From: JAWLFY01 sp964462125
GTDB taxonomy: Bacteria > Planctomycetota > Planctomycetia > Pirellulales > Pirellulaceae
Reading direction: 5' to 3'
Assembly: GCA_964462125.1 (NCBI GenBank)
Contig: CAYWXT010000026.1
Span: 1 to 33,265 of the forward strand
Length of the DNA: 33,265 bases
A program made the translations under genes and the position numbers. Shown in pieces: positions 7,955 to 16,785 of this stretch; the first letter of the stretch is position 1; each line of letters starts with the position of its first letter. The notes beneath the pieces are model-generated. The model saw only the letters and a list, made by a program, of their open reading frames with translations. It had not been told where the DNA came from and searched no databases.

Positions 7955-9606
7955 GTGACGCGGGAGGAGTCGCGCCGGGCACAGGAATCTCGGAGGGCTT
8001 GCGGCGTGAAGCGTCACTGGAGCGGCTGATGTCGCGTTCCAAACCGTGGGACCTGGTGGTCATCGGTGGCGGTGCGACCGGGGTGGGTGTTGCCATGGAT
8101 GCGGCCACACGGGGTCTTTCAGTGCTGCTGGTGGAACGCTTCGATTTCGGCAAGGGAACGTCCAGCCGGAGTACGAAACTGGTGCACGGTGGAGTGCGCT
8201 ATTTGCAACAAGGCAATCTCACGCTTGTCCGCGATGCCCTCCGGGAGCGGACCAGGCTGCGCGAGAACGCCCCGCACCTGGTGCATGACCTCCCCTTCCT
8301 GATCCCCTGCAGGCATCTTGGCCAAAGGCTCTACTACGCCGCCGGATTAAAGCTCTATGACCTGCTGGCGCAAAAGAAGGCGTTTGGCCGTTCGCACGGA
8401 GTCTCCGGCGCCGATGCGCGGCGGTTGGTGCCGGTCTTGAAGTCGTCCGAGGCCGGAGCGGGGGTTATCTACCATGACGGCCAATTTGATGACACGCGGC
8501 TGCTGATCGCGATGGCCCAGACCGCCGCGGACCATCGTGCCTGCCTGGTGAACTATGTGGCCGCTCAGGGGTTGATCAAGGATCGCCAGGGCCGCGTCAC
8601 TGGCCTGGAGCTGCTCGACACCCTGTCGGGACAGACACTTGAGGCGAAGTCGCGCAGTGTGATCAATGCAGCCGGCCCGTTCTGCGACGAGGTTCGCAAG
8701 CTGGATGATCCGCAGGTGAAGCCTTTGCTCGCGGCGAGCCAGGGAGTCCACGTGGTATTGCCGCGGAAGTTTTTTCCCGGAGACGTCGCGCTGATCATTC
8801 CCAAAACCGCCGATGGTCGCGTGCTGTTCCTGATCCCCTGGCACGATCGCGTCGTCGTGGGAACCACCGACACCCCGATACCGCAGGCGGTCACGGAACC
8901 GGCGCCGCAGCCACAAGAGATTCGGTTCCTGCTCGAGACCGCCGCCGCCTACCTGACCGAGCCCCCACAGGCCGAGGACGTGCTGAGTGTCTTCACCGGC
9001 ATCCGACCGCTGGTCCGTGATGACCGCTCGAGCCGCACCGCGTCGCTTTCGCGTGACCATCGGATCGACGTTTCCGAGTCGGGGTTGATCACAATCACCG
9101 GCGGGAAGTGGACTACGGTGCGGAAGATGAGTGAGGATTGCGTCGATCGCGCGATCCGTCTCGCAGAGCTCGATGCCGGGCGATGTCAAACCGAACACTT
9201 ACGCCTGCACGGCTGGCAACCGACAGCGCCGGCCGGGAGCGACCCTTTGGGATGGCGGCGAGTTTACGGGAGCGATGCGGAGTTTCTCGACGCTCTGCAG
9301 TCCAAGTCACCAGAGCTGGCGGATCTGTTGGACCCCCGTTTGCCGTTCCGTGGCGCCGACATCGTCTGGGCCGCTCGTTACGAAATGGCACAGACGGTTG
9401 AGGACGTGCTCGCTCGCCGCACCCGCGCGCTGCCGCTCGACGCCCACGCCGCGATCAAAATGGCGCCCCGCGTTGCGCAACTCATGGCCGCTGAACTGGG
9501 GCACGATCAGGCCTGGTGTGACCGCCAAGTCGACGCCTTTGAGCAAATCGCGAAGTATTACCTGCTACCGGACACTTTTTTCCCGCACGATCTTTCCGCC
9601 CACTGA
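7951..9606 (+). CDS. glpD: FAD-dependent glycerol-3-phosphate dehydrogenase
   Basis: Oxidises glycerol-3-phosphate to dihydroxyacetone phosphate and passes electrons to the quinone pool, probably as a peripheral membrane enzyme. The 551-residue protein has the Rossmann FAD motif VIGGGATGVG (about 38-47), then the GlpD signatures GTSSRSTKLVHGGVRYLQ, NAAGPFCDEV, VVGTTDTPI, FTGIRPLV and TITGGKWTTVRKM. ATG 7951 overlaps the glpK stop as ATGA. Oddity: the final codons (9566-9590) are 25 nt identical to one end of the dispersed hairpin element found at 17957 and 21522, so the C-terminal PDTFFPH residues derive from repeat sequence. The stop codon directly abuts the stop of the convergent alpha-2-macroglobulin gene. 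Confidence 0.95.
   Translation: MSDAGGVAPGTGISEGLRREASLERLMSRSKPWDLVVIGGGATGVGVAMDAATRGLSVLLVERFDFGKGTSSRSTKLVHGGVRYLQQGNLTLVRDALRERTRLRENAPHLVHDLPFLIPCRHLGQRLYYAAGLKLYDLLAQKKAFGRSHGVSGADARRLVPVLKSSEAGAGVIYHDGQFDDTRLLIAMAQTAADHRACLVNYVAAQGLIKDRQGRVTGLELLDTLSGQTLEAKSRSVINAAGPFCDEVRKLDDPQVKPLLAASQGVHVVLPRKFFPGDVALIIPKTADGRVLFLIPWHDRVVVGTTDTPIPQAVTEPAPQPQEIRFLLETAAAYLTEPPQAEDVLSVFTGIRPLVRDDRSSRTASLSRDHRIDVSESGLITITGGKWTTVRKMSEDCVDRAIRLAELDAGRCQTEHLRLHGWQPTAPAGSDPLGWRRVYGSDAEFLDALQSKSPELADLLDPRLPFRGADIVWAARYEMAQTVEDVLARRTRALPLDAHAAIKMAPRVAQLMAAELGHDQAWCDRQVDAFEQIAKYYLLPDTFFPHDLSAH
9566..9590 (+). repeat. Half copy of the 85-bp hairpin element inside the glpD 3' end
   Basis: These 25 nt, beginning TACCGGACAC and ending CCCGCACGA, are identical to 18021-18045, the right arm and flank of the full element in the sulfatase gene. 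The left arm and loop are absent. The half copy is read in frame by glpD and lies 14 nt before its stop codon. Confidence 0.75.
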
Positions 9607-12600
9607 CTACTCCTCCCCGTTTGCGTCGACCTCGATTGGCAGACTCTGCGAATGACTGCTGAACTCTGGTGCGTACATGCACTGGATGCTCGCGAATCCG
9701 GTTTGGTACTCCCCCCGCAGCTGCACGCGAGTGGAGTACTCGAACACGTAAGTCCCCTTCGCCAGGTAATCGATAAAGAAGTGGCTGGCCGCGTCGCGGG
9801 TCGATTCATAGTAAGCCAGGCCGTCTTGGTGGCGGTACTTTGAGAGCACCTGAGTCGGCTCCGTGCCGCTGCCGCGGTGATCCTTCACGTGCACGTATTC
9901 CATGTCGCGATCGGCGCGGAGGACGAGCCGGACGACAAGCTCATCCCCGACATCGACCGGCCCCTCGACCTTTTTCAACTCCGGACCTCGCGGTGTATCT
10001 TCCTTGATGTAAAGCTGTTTGTTCAGTTCCAATCCCGAGCCCTCATCGGCGGTCACGTTGGCGATATCGTCGAAATACTGCCAATGGACGCCGCCCCAGG
10101 CGACCCCGGGGTCCTGCTTGGTCACGACGATTTCCGCTTGTTCGGCGCTAACCTGATCCTGCTGCCAGCGTTGTTCGAAGAAGCCCGTACCGGCTTCCAC
10201 CGATTCCGGCTCGATCGCGTCCCCGCCAACGGAGACGGACACGCGTTGATCCGAGGCGAGCGCATCGGTTCCGCGCAGGATCAGCGCGTAGACGGCGTCG
10301 GCGGTCGCCTTGCTTGATTTCCAGCCCTGGGTCTGTTTTTGTTTCAGCAGCCAGACCTGGCACGCTTCGACGGCGTCCGAATCGCCGGTCACCTCGTCAA
10401 ATGCTTCGATCATCATCGCCTGGGTTTCGATCGGAGCGCGATACCACCACCAGGTCCGCTCTTGATCGCGCCAATACCGGCCGAGTTCGTCATCGACCAC
10501 CGAGCGTTCTTTGAGCGAGGCCACGATTTCACGCGCGGCATCGAGTTCTCCCAGCCGCTTCAGCGCGACCGCCAGGTGGGCCTGGGACTGTCGATGCGGC
10601 AGCTCCACCCAGTGCTGTTTCGCCTGGCCGATCCAGTACCGCAACGCTTCCTGGTGTTTCTCCGCAACCGGCTGGGTCGGGACAAAGAAACTGCGGCCGT
10701 AAAGATACAGCGCGATCCTCGAGGAGAGCTGCTGCTCGTCCCGATCGGACGGTTCCAATTCCTTGTAAACGTCGGCCATCCACCGGTCGAGATACTCCAG
10801 CGACCGATGGGCAGCTGCCAGGTCAACGTTGACTCCCAGGCGTGAGAGGCGTCCAAAGCCAGTGGTGATGTACAGCGTCATGAAGTCGTCCGCTCGCCCG
10901 TCGGGGAACCAGGGCCACGCCCCGTCGTCACGCTGCATCTCGGCGAGTTGAAACAGCAACCGCTCCGCTTCATCGCGCGTTCGGTTTTCATCGAACAACA
11001 CACCGACGTTCCGCCGAGCCTGGCTCTCCGAGGCGGCTTGTCGAACCCAGGGCGTCTCTTCGAGCAGGATACCGGCGATCTGCTCGTTCTTTTCCAACGG
11101 GCTGTCGAGCGCCGGTGTTGCCCGCCACTGTTCAAAGACGCGGCGGATCTTGGGATCGGAAATCGCGATGTGATGCGCCAGCGTGTTGGCGTAGAGCCGG
11201 TTGAACACTCGCTCAGCAGACGGATGAGGCTGTTCCATCAAGTAGGGCAATGCCATCACCGCGTACCAGGACGGGTTCGACGCCATCTGGAGTGTCAACG
11301 ATTGGTGCCGAATCGAATCGGAGTCGGCCGACTCGCGGAGCCGCTGAAAGTCAAACGATTCTGTTTCCCGGCCGCGGACCGAAAGCGGCAACGATTCGGT
11401 GACGAGCAGCTTCCGGCTCAGCACCGGCAGGTAACCCTCCTCACCGTCGGACAATCGCCCCGTCGATCCGACTGCCTTGTAGGTCAGCATGCCGATCCCG
11501 TCGGGAACCTGCACCCGCCACGACAACGACGCCGAGGCGCCGGATGCCAAATCAAATGATCGGTCGGGATCCCGGTTCTCGAGCTGCTCATCGACCGTTT
11601 CGCCACTGGAGGCCTGAGCGAACGTCAACCGAGCCGTGCCGGTTTGGCGAGTCGGCGATTGGTTGCTGACCTTGACGGTGAACTCGATTTCGTCCCCTTC
11701 GCGAAGAAACCGGGGCGGATTGGGCTGGACCATCAGATCCTTGGCGGTGACGGCCACATCGGACAACAACCCGGCTCTCAAGTCACGGTCATGGGCGAAT
11801 CCAAAAAACCGCCACTGGGTCAAGTCTTCCGGCATGGTGAACTGGATTCTCACCGTCCCGTCATCGCCGGCCAACAAGTGCGGAAAGAAGAAAGCGGTCT
11901 CGGTCAGGTCTCGCCGTGCCTGGACTTCGCTCAAGTCGACATCGGCCGGGGGCCCGCGATCGTCTGCGCGATCGCCGTGATCCCGGGTGTCGCTCTTTCC
12001 CCGCGTCGCCTCCGCACCCTCGGGCGCTCCTTCCATCGCCGCCGCCATCGGCATTGCGTCAGCCACCACCGCTCGACCTTGCTGCCGCTGCGGTGTGCCG
12101 CGGCGCATCATGGGAATCGGCGGTCCGAGATCATGAACGATCCGAGGGGGGAAGTCACGGTAGGTAAGCGGCGCTCGCCGCCGGTCGATCGACCAAGTGT
12201 TGACGATCGGCCTCAGCGTCCGCGCATCATTTTCGAACCGCGAGCGGACGCGGGAGTAGTCTTGACGGAAGACGCCGAAGCCGTCTTGCCAACGATGCGT
12301 GGCAAAGGTATCGAGCGAGGCATCGTAGAGGGTGGCAACCATTTCCGCCGCTCGCCGCTCCGCCTCCGGCCCGCTGACGATCGCCGTCCACGTCTCCTGG
12401 GCAGCCGGTTCCAGCTTGGAAACAAAACGTTCCCAACGAAGTTCGAGCTCCCGATCCGACCAGGGAACATCGATCTGCTCGGAATGCAGATACGCGCGGT
12501 TCTCACGAACGTACGTCACCCGCAACGTGAACCCGCCCCGCATCGCTTCGGTGACCTCTTGTTCGATCAACGCCTGTGTCCGTCCCGGTTCGGTCCAGTA

Positions 12601-15588
12601 ACTCTGCAGGAGCTGGCCGCGATGCTCGACCTCGACAAAGGCGCGACCGGAGTCGTAGCCGGTTCCCCAAAGCGCCTCCAGGGTCTCTCCTGGCTCCAGC
12701 GATTCCTGGCGTGTGCGGACCAGTTGCGGCAACCGGATGTTGAGTCGATCCGCGTCGGGGTCGAGGATTTGCAGCGGCAGGATCGCGTCGACCTCCCGTT
12801 CGGCATTGTCGCGGGTTTTCAGGCGGGCTCGGTAAATTCCGGGGGGAAGTGACGTGCTCACCGTGGCCTTGCCATCGCCGTCGGTGTCAAACTCTGCCTC
12901 GTGTTTGAGTTCGTCGTCGGGCCAGGAATTCGGGTCCGCCGGATCGGGCTCCGGCGGTGCGTCAAGCTCGCGGCGCGGAATCGGTTCCGGCCGCCCTGGA
13001 AGCTTGGGGCGGGCGATCTGCTCAGGTTGCTCCAAGGAATAAATCTCAACGGTGCCCTGCGTTGCTTGCCCGTCCCCGTCGAGGGTGGTCGTACGAATCT
13101 CGATCTCAACTGGCTCATCCTCGGTCAGCCAGTCGCTTGTCGACATGGTCGCTTCGAGCGATTTGTATCCGGCGCGCACGCGGCGCTCTCCCGAACGGCT
13201 CTCACCCGTGGCATCGACGACGTCAGCCTCGACTCGGTAAATGAAGGTCGGTTGGGTATCCTCCGGGACGGAACGGTCCGGTTTGGCCACGAACTCGATG
13301 TCGAACCGACCGTCGTCGGCGGTGGTGGTCGTTCCATGAGCGACCTGTTCGGATGCCTGCGGTTGCGGTGGAATCCACCAATGCTGCCACCGCCACCAGA
13401 TCGGAAAACGAACCTCGCGCACCACACGCCAGCGAACTGTGGCGTCGTCCAGTGCGGCACCGGTGTAGGCGACCGCCTGACCCTGCAGTTCGACCGGTTG
13501 CCCGAGGCTCGGGGCCTGCTGGGGAGCGTCGATTTCAACCCGGAACTTCGGCCGCTTGTACTCCTCGACTCGGACGCCGGTCTGACCCGAGGGCGTTTCG
13601 ATTTGCAGCGTCATCCGGCCGGTCACGCGGTCGCGGGGCGCGGTCACACTACCGCTGAAACTGCCGTAGTCATTCGTCCGGTGCTGGACCCGCTCGATCT
13701 CTTTTCCGTTCACGTCTCGGAAGACCAGGGTGACCGATCGTTCGGAAATCGTTTCGTAATCGTCCTGCTGCTGATCGGCGCGGAAGCAGATTCCCTTGTA
13801 GCGAATCGTCTGACCGGGACGGTAAATCGCGCGATCGGTGAACAGCCGCGTCTGATCGGACGCTCGCATCGGCTGGGGTGGACGGGATGATGAGAGGGGC
13901 AGGGAGGAGATCGCCTGATCACGATCGTTCGCCAGCAGCACGAGCCTGGTACTGGCGGTGGAGTCGAATCGGAATTGGCCATCGTCATCGGTGCGGGTCG
14001 GTTCCAGCGCCCTCCAACGGTTCCCCCGCTGCCACTGCCACGCCTGGACCTGAACGCCCGCCTTTGGCTCACCACTTTCCGCCTGCAAGACGAAACCTTC
14101 CACCGCGCCGGGCAGTGTTCGCGAGACCAATGCCATGCTCGACACCCAGACCTCCGCCAGACTGACCTGGTTCTCCTGGTCCGAAAAGTCTTCGTCGTGG
14201 CTGGCGATCAGGAAATAAGAACCTGGATCGAGATCGAGTGGTGCGGGGAACGATTCGACCCGCTGTTGATAGTCATCGGTGGGGGGCAGTTCCTGCGACC
14301 ACGATCGCACGACCGGCCGGTCGAGGAACTGGCGCTGCTGGTCGCGGTCCAAATACCCTGGCGGCCAGCTCCCCGCGAGCACGACCTCCTTGAAATCGAA
14401 GCGGACGAGGCGGAAGTGAACTTCGGTCACGTTGCGGTATTGCACGTCGATCGACGCGGCCGGTTGGTCCCAAACTCGCTCGGTCGTGATCTGGGCCGAA
14501 GGGGCTTCGATCTCTTGAATCACATTGTCGCAGCGTTGCCCGCCGATGCTTTCGGGGAACGCCGCCCGTCCGCGGGAGGCCACCTGGTGCGCCTCGGCCA
14601 GTTCGTCGTCGGATTGCAGCTCTGTAGCCAGCTCGTGCCAGGCTCGGGCTGAGATCGGATGGTCCGGATTGGCCTCCGCCAAACGGCGCAGGGCGGCTTG
14701 GTAGCGATCTGATTTTTCCTCCCCCACGACTTGGTTATGACCGAACTGCAAGCGGGCCAAGTTGGTATCGAGGAAGGCGGAACGGTCCTCGTCGTCCTGG
14801 TGGAACCGCAGCAGATCCTGGAACAGCCGAACCGCGCGGAGGGTCAGAGAATCTTCGTCGCCCGGTGCGGTCGGTTGCCACGCCAGAAACTCAGCGGCCG
14901 GGGCGAAGATCGGACCGTCGGCACGAAGGTCAACCGTGTCCTCGCCCACCGAAGCGGCCTGTTCACCAGCGGTATAGAATCGCAGGGCATGGTGAGCCAG
15001 CACGTCGTAGACAGTTGGTCGATAGGCGTCCGGGGCGGTTCCCTGTTCGAACAGCGCGTCGTAACGCTCCACCGGCACTTCCTGCAAAGCCTCGGCACCC
15101 TCCAGTGCCCGGGTGAACTGGCGGTCGATCTCGTCCAAGATCCGCGGCAGGTCCCATGTCGTCAGGTCGTCGCCGGGGGCTGTCGCGGTGGCGGTCCGCT
15201 GCATCAGCCGCCCGCGGCTTTGTTGGAAGTACTGCCAATACCAATGGGCCAGAATCGCCTCCATCACCGGCCTCATCTCCGCCGGCGCCTGATCGATCTC
15301 TGCCCGCATCCGCGTGATCCGCTCCTCTGGCAGGTTGCCCTCGATCTCCGCCTCCAGGACGATTCTCAGGCTGATCGCCTTGATCGCTTCGGCGTGGGCA
15401 TCGTCGCGCATGGCGTTCTCAATGAGAGGCAGGAGTCGTTCGATGGCGGTTCGCGGTCGGCCCCGCTCGATCGCTGCGTCGACCGCCTCCCATTCATCCT
15501 CCCGTGGGCCCGAGGCCATCGCGGCATGGGGGCCGGAGCAGAGGGGGAACAACAGCATCAGGCAAACTGGGCGCAAGAACGGCGACAA
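9607..15588 (-). CDS. Giant secreted alpha-2-macroglobulin-like protein lacking the thioester Cys
   Basis: A 1993-residue exported protein of the bacterial alpha-2-macroglobulin (A2M) family, which elsewhere traps proteases. Order: signal peptide (1-26, ending AMASG); helical TPR-like region (about 30-360); carboxypeptidase-regulatory-like beta domain (about 490-560); MG2-type segment with DRAIYRPGQTIRYKG (about 583); further MG domains; a Pro/Ala/Glu-rich bait-like stretch (about 1165-1215); A2M core with PNPPRFLREGDEIEF (about 1280); helical thioester-type domain (about 1440-1790); C-terminal receptor-binding-like domain. Where thioester members read CxEQ, this protein reads PYLMEQ (about 1445-1450), so no thioester can form. 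E. coli YfaS is a known thioester-less relative. No pbpC neighbour is present. TTG 15588 has a weak AGGGGG 8 nt upstream; ATG 15558 is an alternative. Confidence 0.9.
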   Translation of the reverse strand: MSPFLRPVCLMLLFPLCSGPHAAMASGPREDEWEAVDAAIERGRPRTAIERLLPLIENAMRDDAHAEAIKAISLRIVLEAEIEGNLPEERITRMRAEIDQAPAEMRPVMEAILAHWYWQYFQQSRGRLMQRTATATAPGDDLTTWDLPRILDEIDRQFTRALEGAEALQEVPVERYDALFEQGTAPDAYRPTVYDVLAHHALRFYTAGEQAASVGEDTVDLRADGPIFAPAAEFLAWQPTAPGDEDSLTLRAVRLFQDLLRFHQDDEDRSAFLDTNLARLQFGHNQVVGEEKSDRYQAALRRLAEANPDHPISARAWHELATELQSDDELAEAHQVASRGRAAFPESIGGQRCDNVIQEIEAPSAQITTERVWDQPAASIDVQYRNVTEVHFRLVRFDFKEVVLAGSWPPGYLDRDQQRQFLDRPVVRSWSQELPPTDDYQQRVESFPAPLDLDPGSYFLIASHDEDFSDQENQVSLAEVWVSSMALVSRTLPGAVEGFVLQAESGEPKAGVQVQAWQWQRGNRWRALEPTRTDDDGQFRFDSTASTRLVLLANDRDQAISSLPLSSSRPPQPMRASDQTRLFTDRAIYRPGQTIRYKGICFRADQQQDDYETISERSVTLVFRDVNGKEIERVQHRTNDYGSFSGSVTAPRDRVTGRMTLQIETPSGQTGVRVEEYKRPKFRVEIDAPQQAPSLGQPVELQGQAVAYTGAALDDATVRWRVVREVRFPIWWRWQHWWIPPQPQASEQVAHGTTTTADDGRFDIEFVAKPDRSVPEDTQPTFIYRVEADVVDATGESRSGERRVRAGYKSLEATMSTSDWLTEDEPVEIEIRTTTLDGDGQATQGTVEIYSLEQPEQIARPKLPGRPEPIPRRELDAPPEPDPADPNSWPDDELKHEAEFDTDGDGKATVSTSLPPGIYRARLKTRDNAEREVDAILPLQILDPDADRLNIRLPQLVRTRQESLEPGETLEALWGTGYDSGRAFVEVEHRGQLLQSYWTEPGRTQALIEQEVTEAMRGGFTLRVTYVRENRAYLHSEQIDVPWSDRELELRWERFVSKLEPAAQETWTAIVSGPEAERRAAEMVATLYDASLDTFATHRWQDGFGVFRQDYSRVRSRFENDARTLRPIVNTWSIDRRRAPLTYRDFPPRIVHDLGPPIPMMRRGTPQRQQGRAVVADAMPMAAAMEGAPEGAEATRGKSDTRDHGDRADDRGPPADVDLSEVQARRDLTETAFFFPHLLAGDDGTVRIQFTMPEDLTQWRFFGFAHDRDLRAGLLSDVAVTAKDLMVQPNPPRFLREGDEIEFTVKVSNQSPTRQTGTARLTFAQASSGETVDEQLENRDPDRSFDLASGASASLSWRVQVPDGIGMLTYKAVGSTGRLSDGEEGYLPVLSRKLLVTESLPLSVRGRETESFDFQRLRESADSDSIRHQSLTLQMASNPSWYAVMALPYLMEQPHPSAERVFNRLYANTLAHHIAISDPKIRRVFEQWRATPALDSPLEKNEQIAGILLEETPWVRQAASESQARRNVGVLFDENRTRDEAERLLFQLAEMQRDDGAWPWFPDGRADDFMTLYITTGFGRLSRLGVNVDLAAAHRSLEYLDRWMADVYKELEPSDRDEQQLSSRIALYLYGRSFFVPTQPVAEKHQEALRYWIGQAKQHWVELPHRQSQAHLAVALKRLGELDAAREIVASLKERSVVDDELGRYWRDQERTWWWYRAPIETQAMMIEAFDEVTGDSDAVEACQVWLLKQKQTQGWKSSKATADAVYALILRGTDALASDQRVSVSVGGDAIEPESVEAGTGFFEQRWQQDQVSAEQAEIVVTKQDPGVAWGGVHWQYFDDIANVTADEGSGLELNKQLYIKEDTPRGPELKKVEGPVDVGDELVVRLVLRADRDMEYVHVKDHRGSGTEPTQVLSKYRHQDGLAYYESTRDAASHFFIDYLAKGTYVFEYSTRVQLRGEYQTGFASIQCMYAPEFSSHSQSLPIEVDANGEE

Positions 15589-15789
15589 GGGATCGGCCCC
15601 CTGGGAAAGTGAATTCGGGCGGTTCGCTGAGCGTGGACTTTTGCGACAACGAGCCAGTTGAACGACCTGCCGTCATTCTCCACCCTACTTTCCCCCTGGC
15701 AACCTGTTCCCCCGCGGGCGATCGATCGCTTTTCGTTCGATATACTGGATTCGCCAACCGGTCCCCCAATTCCAAACGCAGAGGTTGTC

Positions 15790-16080
15790 ATGAGCGTTAC
15801 GCGAGTGAATGAGTTTTTCGCCAAGCCGGGTGAGGTGGCGAATCTTAAGGAAATCCTTCGATCAATTCGGTCGGAGGTCAACGCTGCAAATGGCTGCTCC
15901 GAATTTCGGATCCTGGAGTGTGATACGGAGCCGAATCGTTTCGTGATTATTGAGACCTGGGACTGCATCGAGTCCCATGAGGCGGCTGTCGAACGGATCT
16001 CGAAGCAGCTGATCGATCAGGCCAGGGCGATGCTCGATGCGACGCCCGATGGGAACTACTATACCGAGCTAGCCGGCTAG
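15790..16080 (+). CDS. ABM-domain protein (putative quinol monooxygenase, YgiN-like)
   Basis: A 96-residue protein with the antibiotic-biosynthesis-monooxygenase fold: an N-terminal strand MSVTRVNEFFAKPGEV, a helix with LKEILRSIRSEVNAANGCSEFRI, a strand FVIIETWDCIESHEAA and a helix ending before YYTELAG. Small cofactor-free monooxygenases and related dimeric proteins of this family act on quinols or heme; this one cannot be assigned a substrate. ATG 15790 has AGAGG about 6 nt upstream. The frame is open upstream to 15658, but that stretch shows no domain. It is divergent from the A2M gene, so the 15589-15789 spacer should hold both promoters; no clear -35/-10 elements were recognised. Confidence 0.8.
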   Translation: MSVTRVNEFFAKPGEVANLKEILRSIRSEVNAANGCSEFRILECDTEPNRFVIIETWDCIESHEAAVERISKQLIDQARAMLDATPDGNYYTELAG

Positions 16081-16173
16081 CAGCGCCAACGGTCGCGGGG
16101 CCGACGAATCGTTCGTTTGGAAAACGAGTACGATGACCTTGGAAGGCCGTCGTGCGAACCATTACAAGACGTC

Positions 16174-16485
16174 ATGCTGAGCATCACCTTCGAATTCATC
16201 GGCGGCCCCAAGGACGGCACGATCCTCCGCGGCAGGTTGGGGGAACCCAGCGATGCGGAACGCTATTATCTGTTCACCAACCACGGCACCATCGGCCAGC
16301 GGTTCAAAGTCGCCTCCGATTACGCGATCGAGACACTCGCAAGTGAAGAACTGAAAGAAGAAAAACCGCACCGTTTTCAGCAGCACTATTACGTCGTCAG
16401 CGATCGCTGCGAGGAGGACGACGAAGTCCACGTCTCTGCCGAATACCTCCCCGAAGGCGTTGACCTCCTTCCGCCGCCGGCGTGA
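16174..16485 (+). CDS. Conserved hypothetical protein, 103 residues
   Basis: Not recognised as a named family. The predicted product begins MLSITFEFIGGPKDGTILRG, followed by a tyrosine-containing segment (AERYYLFTNHG), a charged helix rich in Glu and Lys, and a strand-like YYVVSDRCEED near the end. Length and acidity suggest a small soluble alpha/beta protein. There is no signal peptide or membrane segment. ATG 16174 lacks a strong ribosome binding site, and an in-frame TTG at 16117 would add 19 residues. It follows the ABM gene by 93 nt on the same strand and could be co-transcribed. Coding status is supported by biased composition and an uninterrupted frame only. Confidence 0.6.
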   Translation: MLSITFEFIGGPKDGTILRGRLGEPSDAERYYLFTNHGTIGQRFKVASDYAIETLASEELKEEKPHRFQQHYYVVSDRCEEDDEVHVSAEYLPEGVDLLPPPA

Positions 16486-16785
16486 GTGAACGGGAAACGG
16501 GCCGGACCGTCTCGCCTCGGGAAAGCAACCGGGGAGGAGACGGCGCGGCGTAGTTTCTTGCAGCGACCGGCCAGCGGATGGTAGGATCGGTGGTGCCGCG
16601 GCGGCAAAGCCGTATCCAAGTACCGGGGAGAGATCTTTGTCCCGGGGCGTCAGGATTCTCCATGTGAGCCAATCTCGTTGTCGGGAGCGCCGATCTCGTT
16701 GGCTGTTCGCCGCGGCATTTTTCTTTTCTTGGCGATCCCTCTTTTCAATCTGCGCCGGTGCGCCAGCGGATGGTGATCAAGACGA
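16486..16785. other. Gene-poor spacer with a possible terminator and a leader-like ORF fragment
   Basis: About 300 nt between a + strand gene and the end of a - strand gene. An inverted repeat (CCGTCTC at about 16508, GAGACGG at about 16539) could terminate the upstream gene. From GTG 16664 a + frame reads like an export leader (arginines, then a hydrophobic FAAAFFF stretch) but runs on antisense into the phosphoesterase gene, so it may be a remnant of a gene start. The 12-mer CCAGCGGATGGT occurs twice (16571-16582, 16763-16774). No complete gene is supported. Confidence 0.35.

Noticed and set aside
11644..12852. 402-codon + strand open frame (and a 329-codon one at 12901-13890)
   Set aside because: Both lie antisense within the A2M gene. 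High GC at third positions opens such mirror frames, and the translations show no domain or signal.
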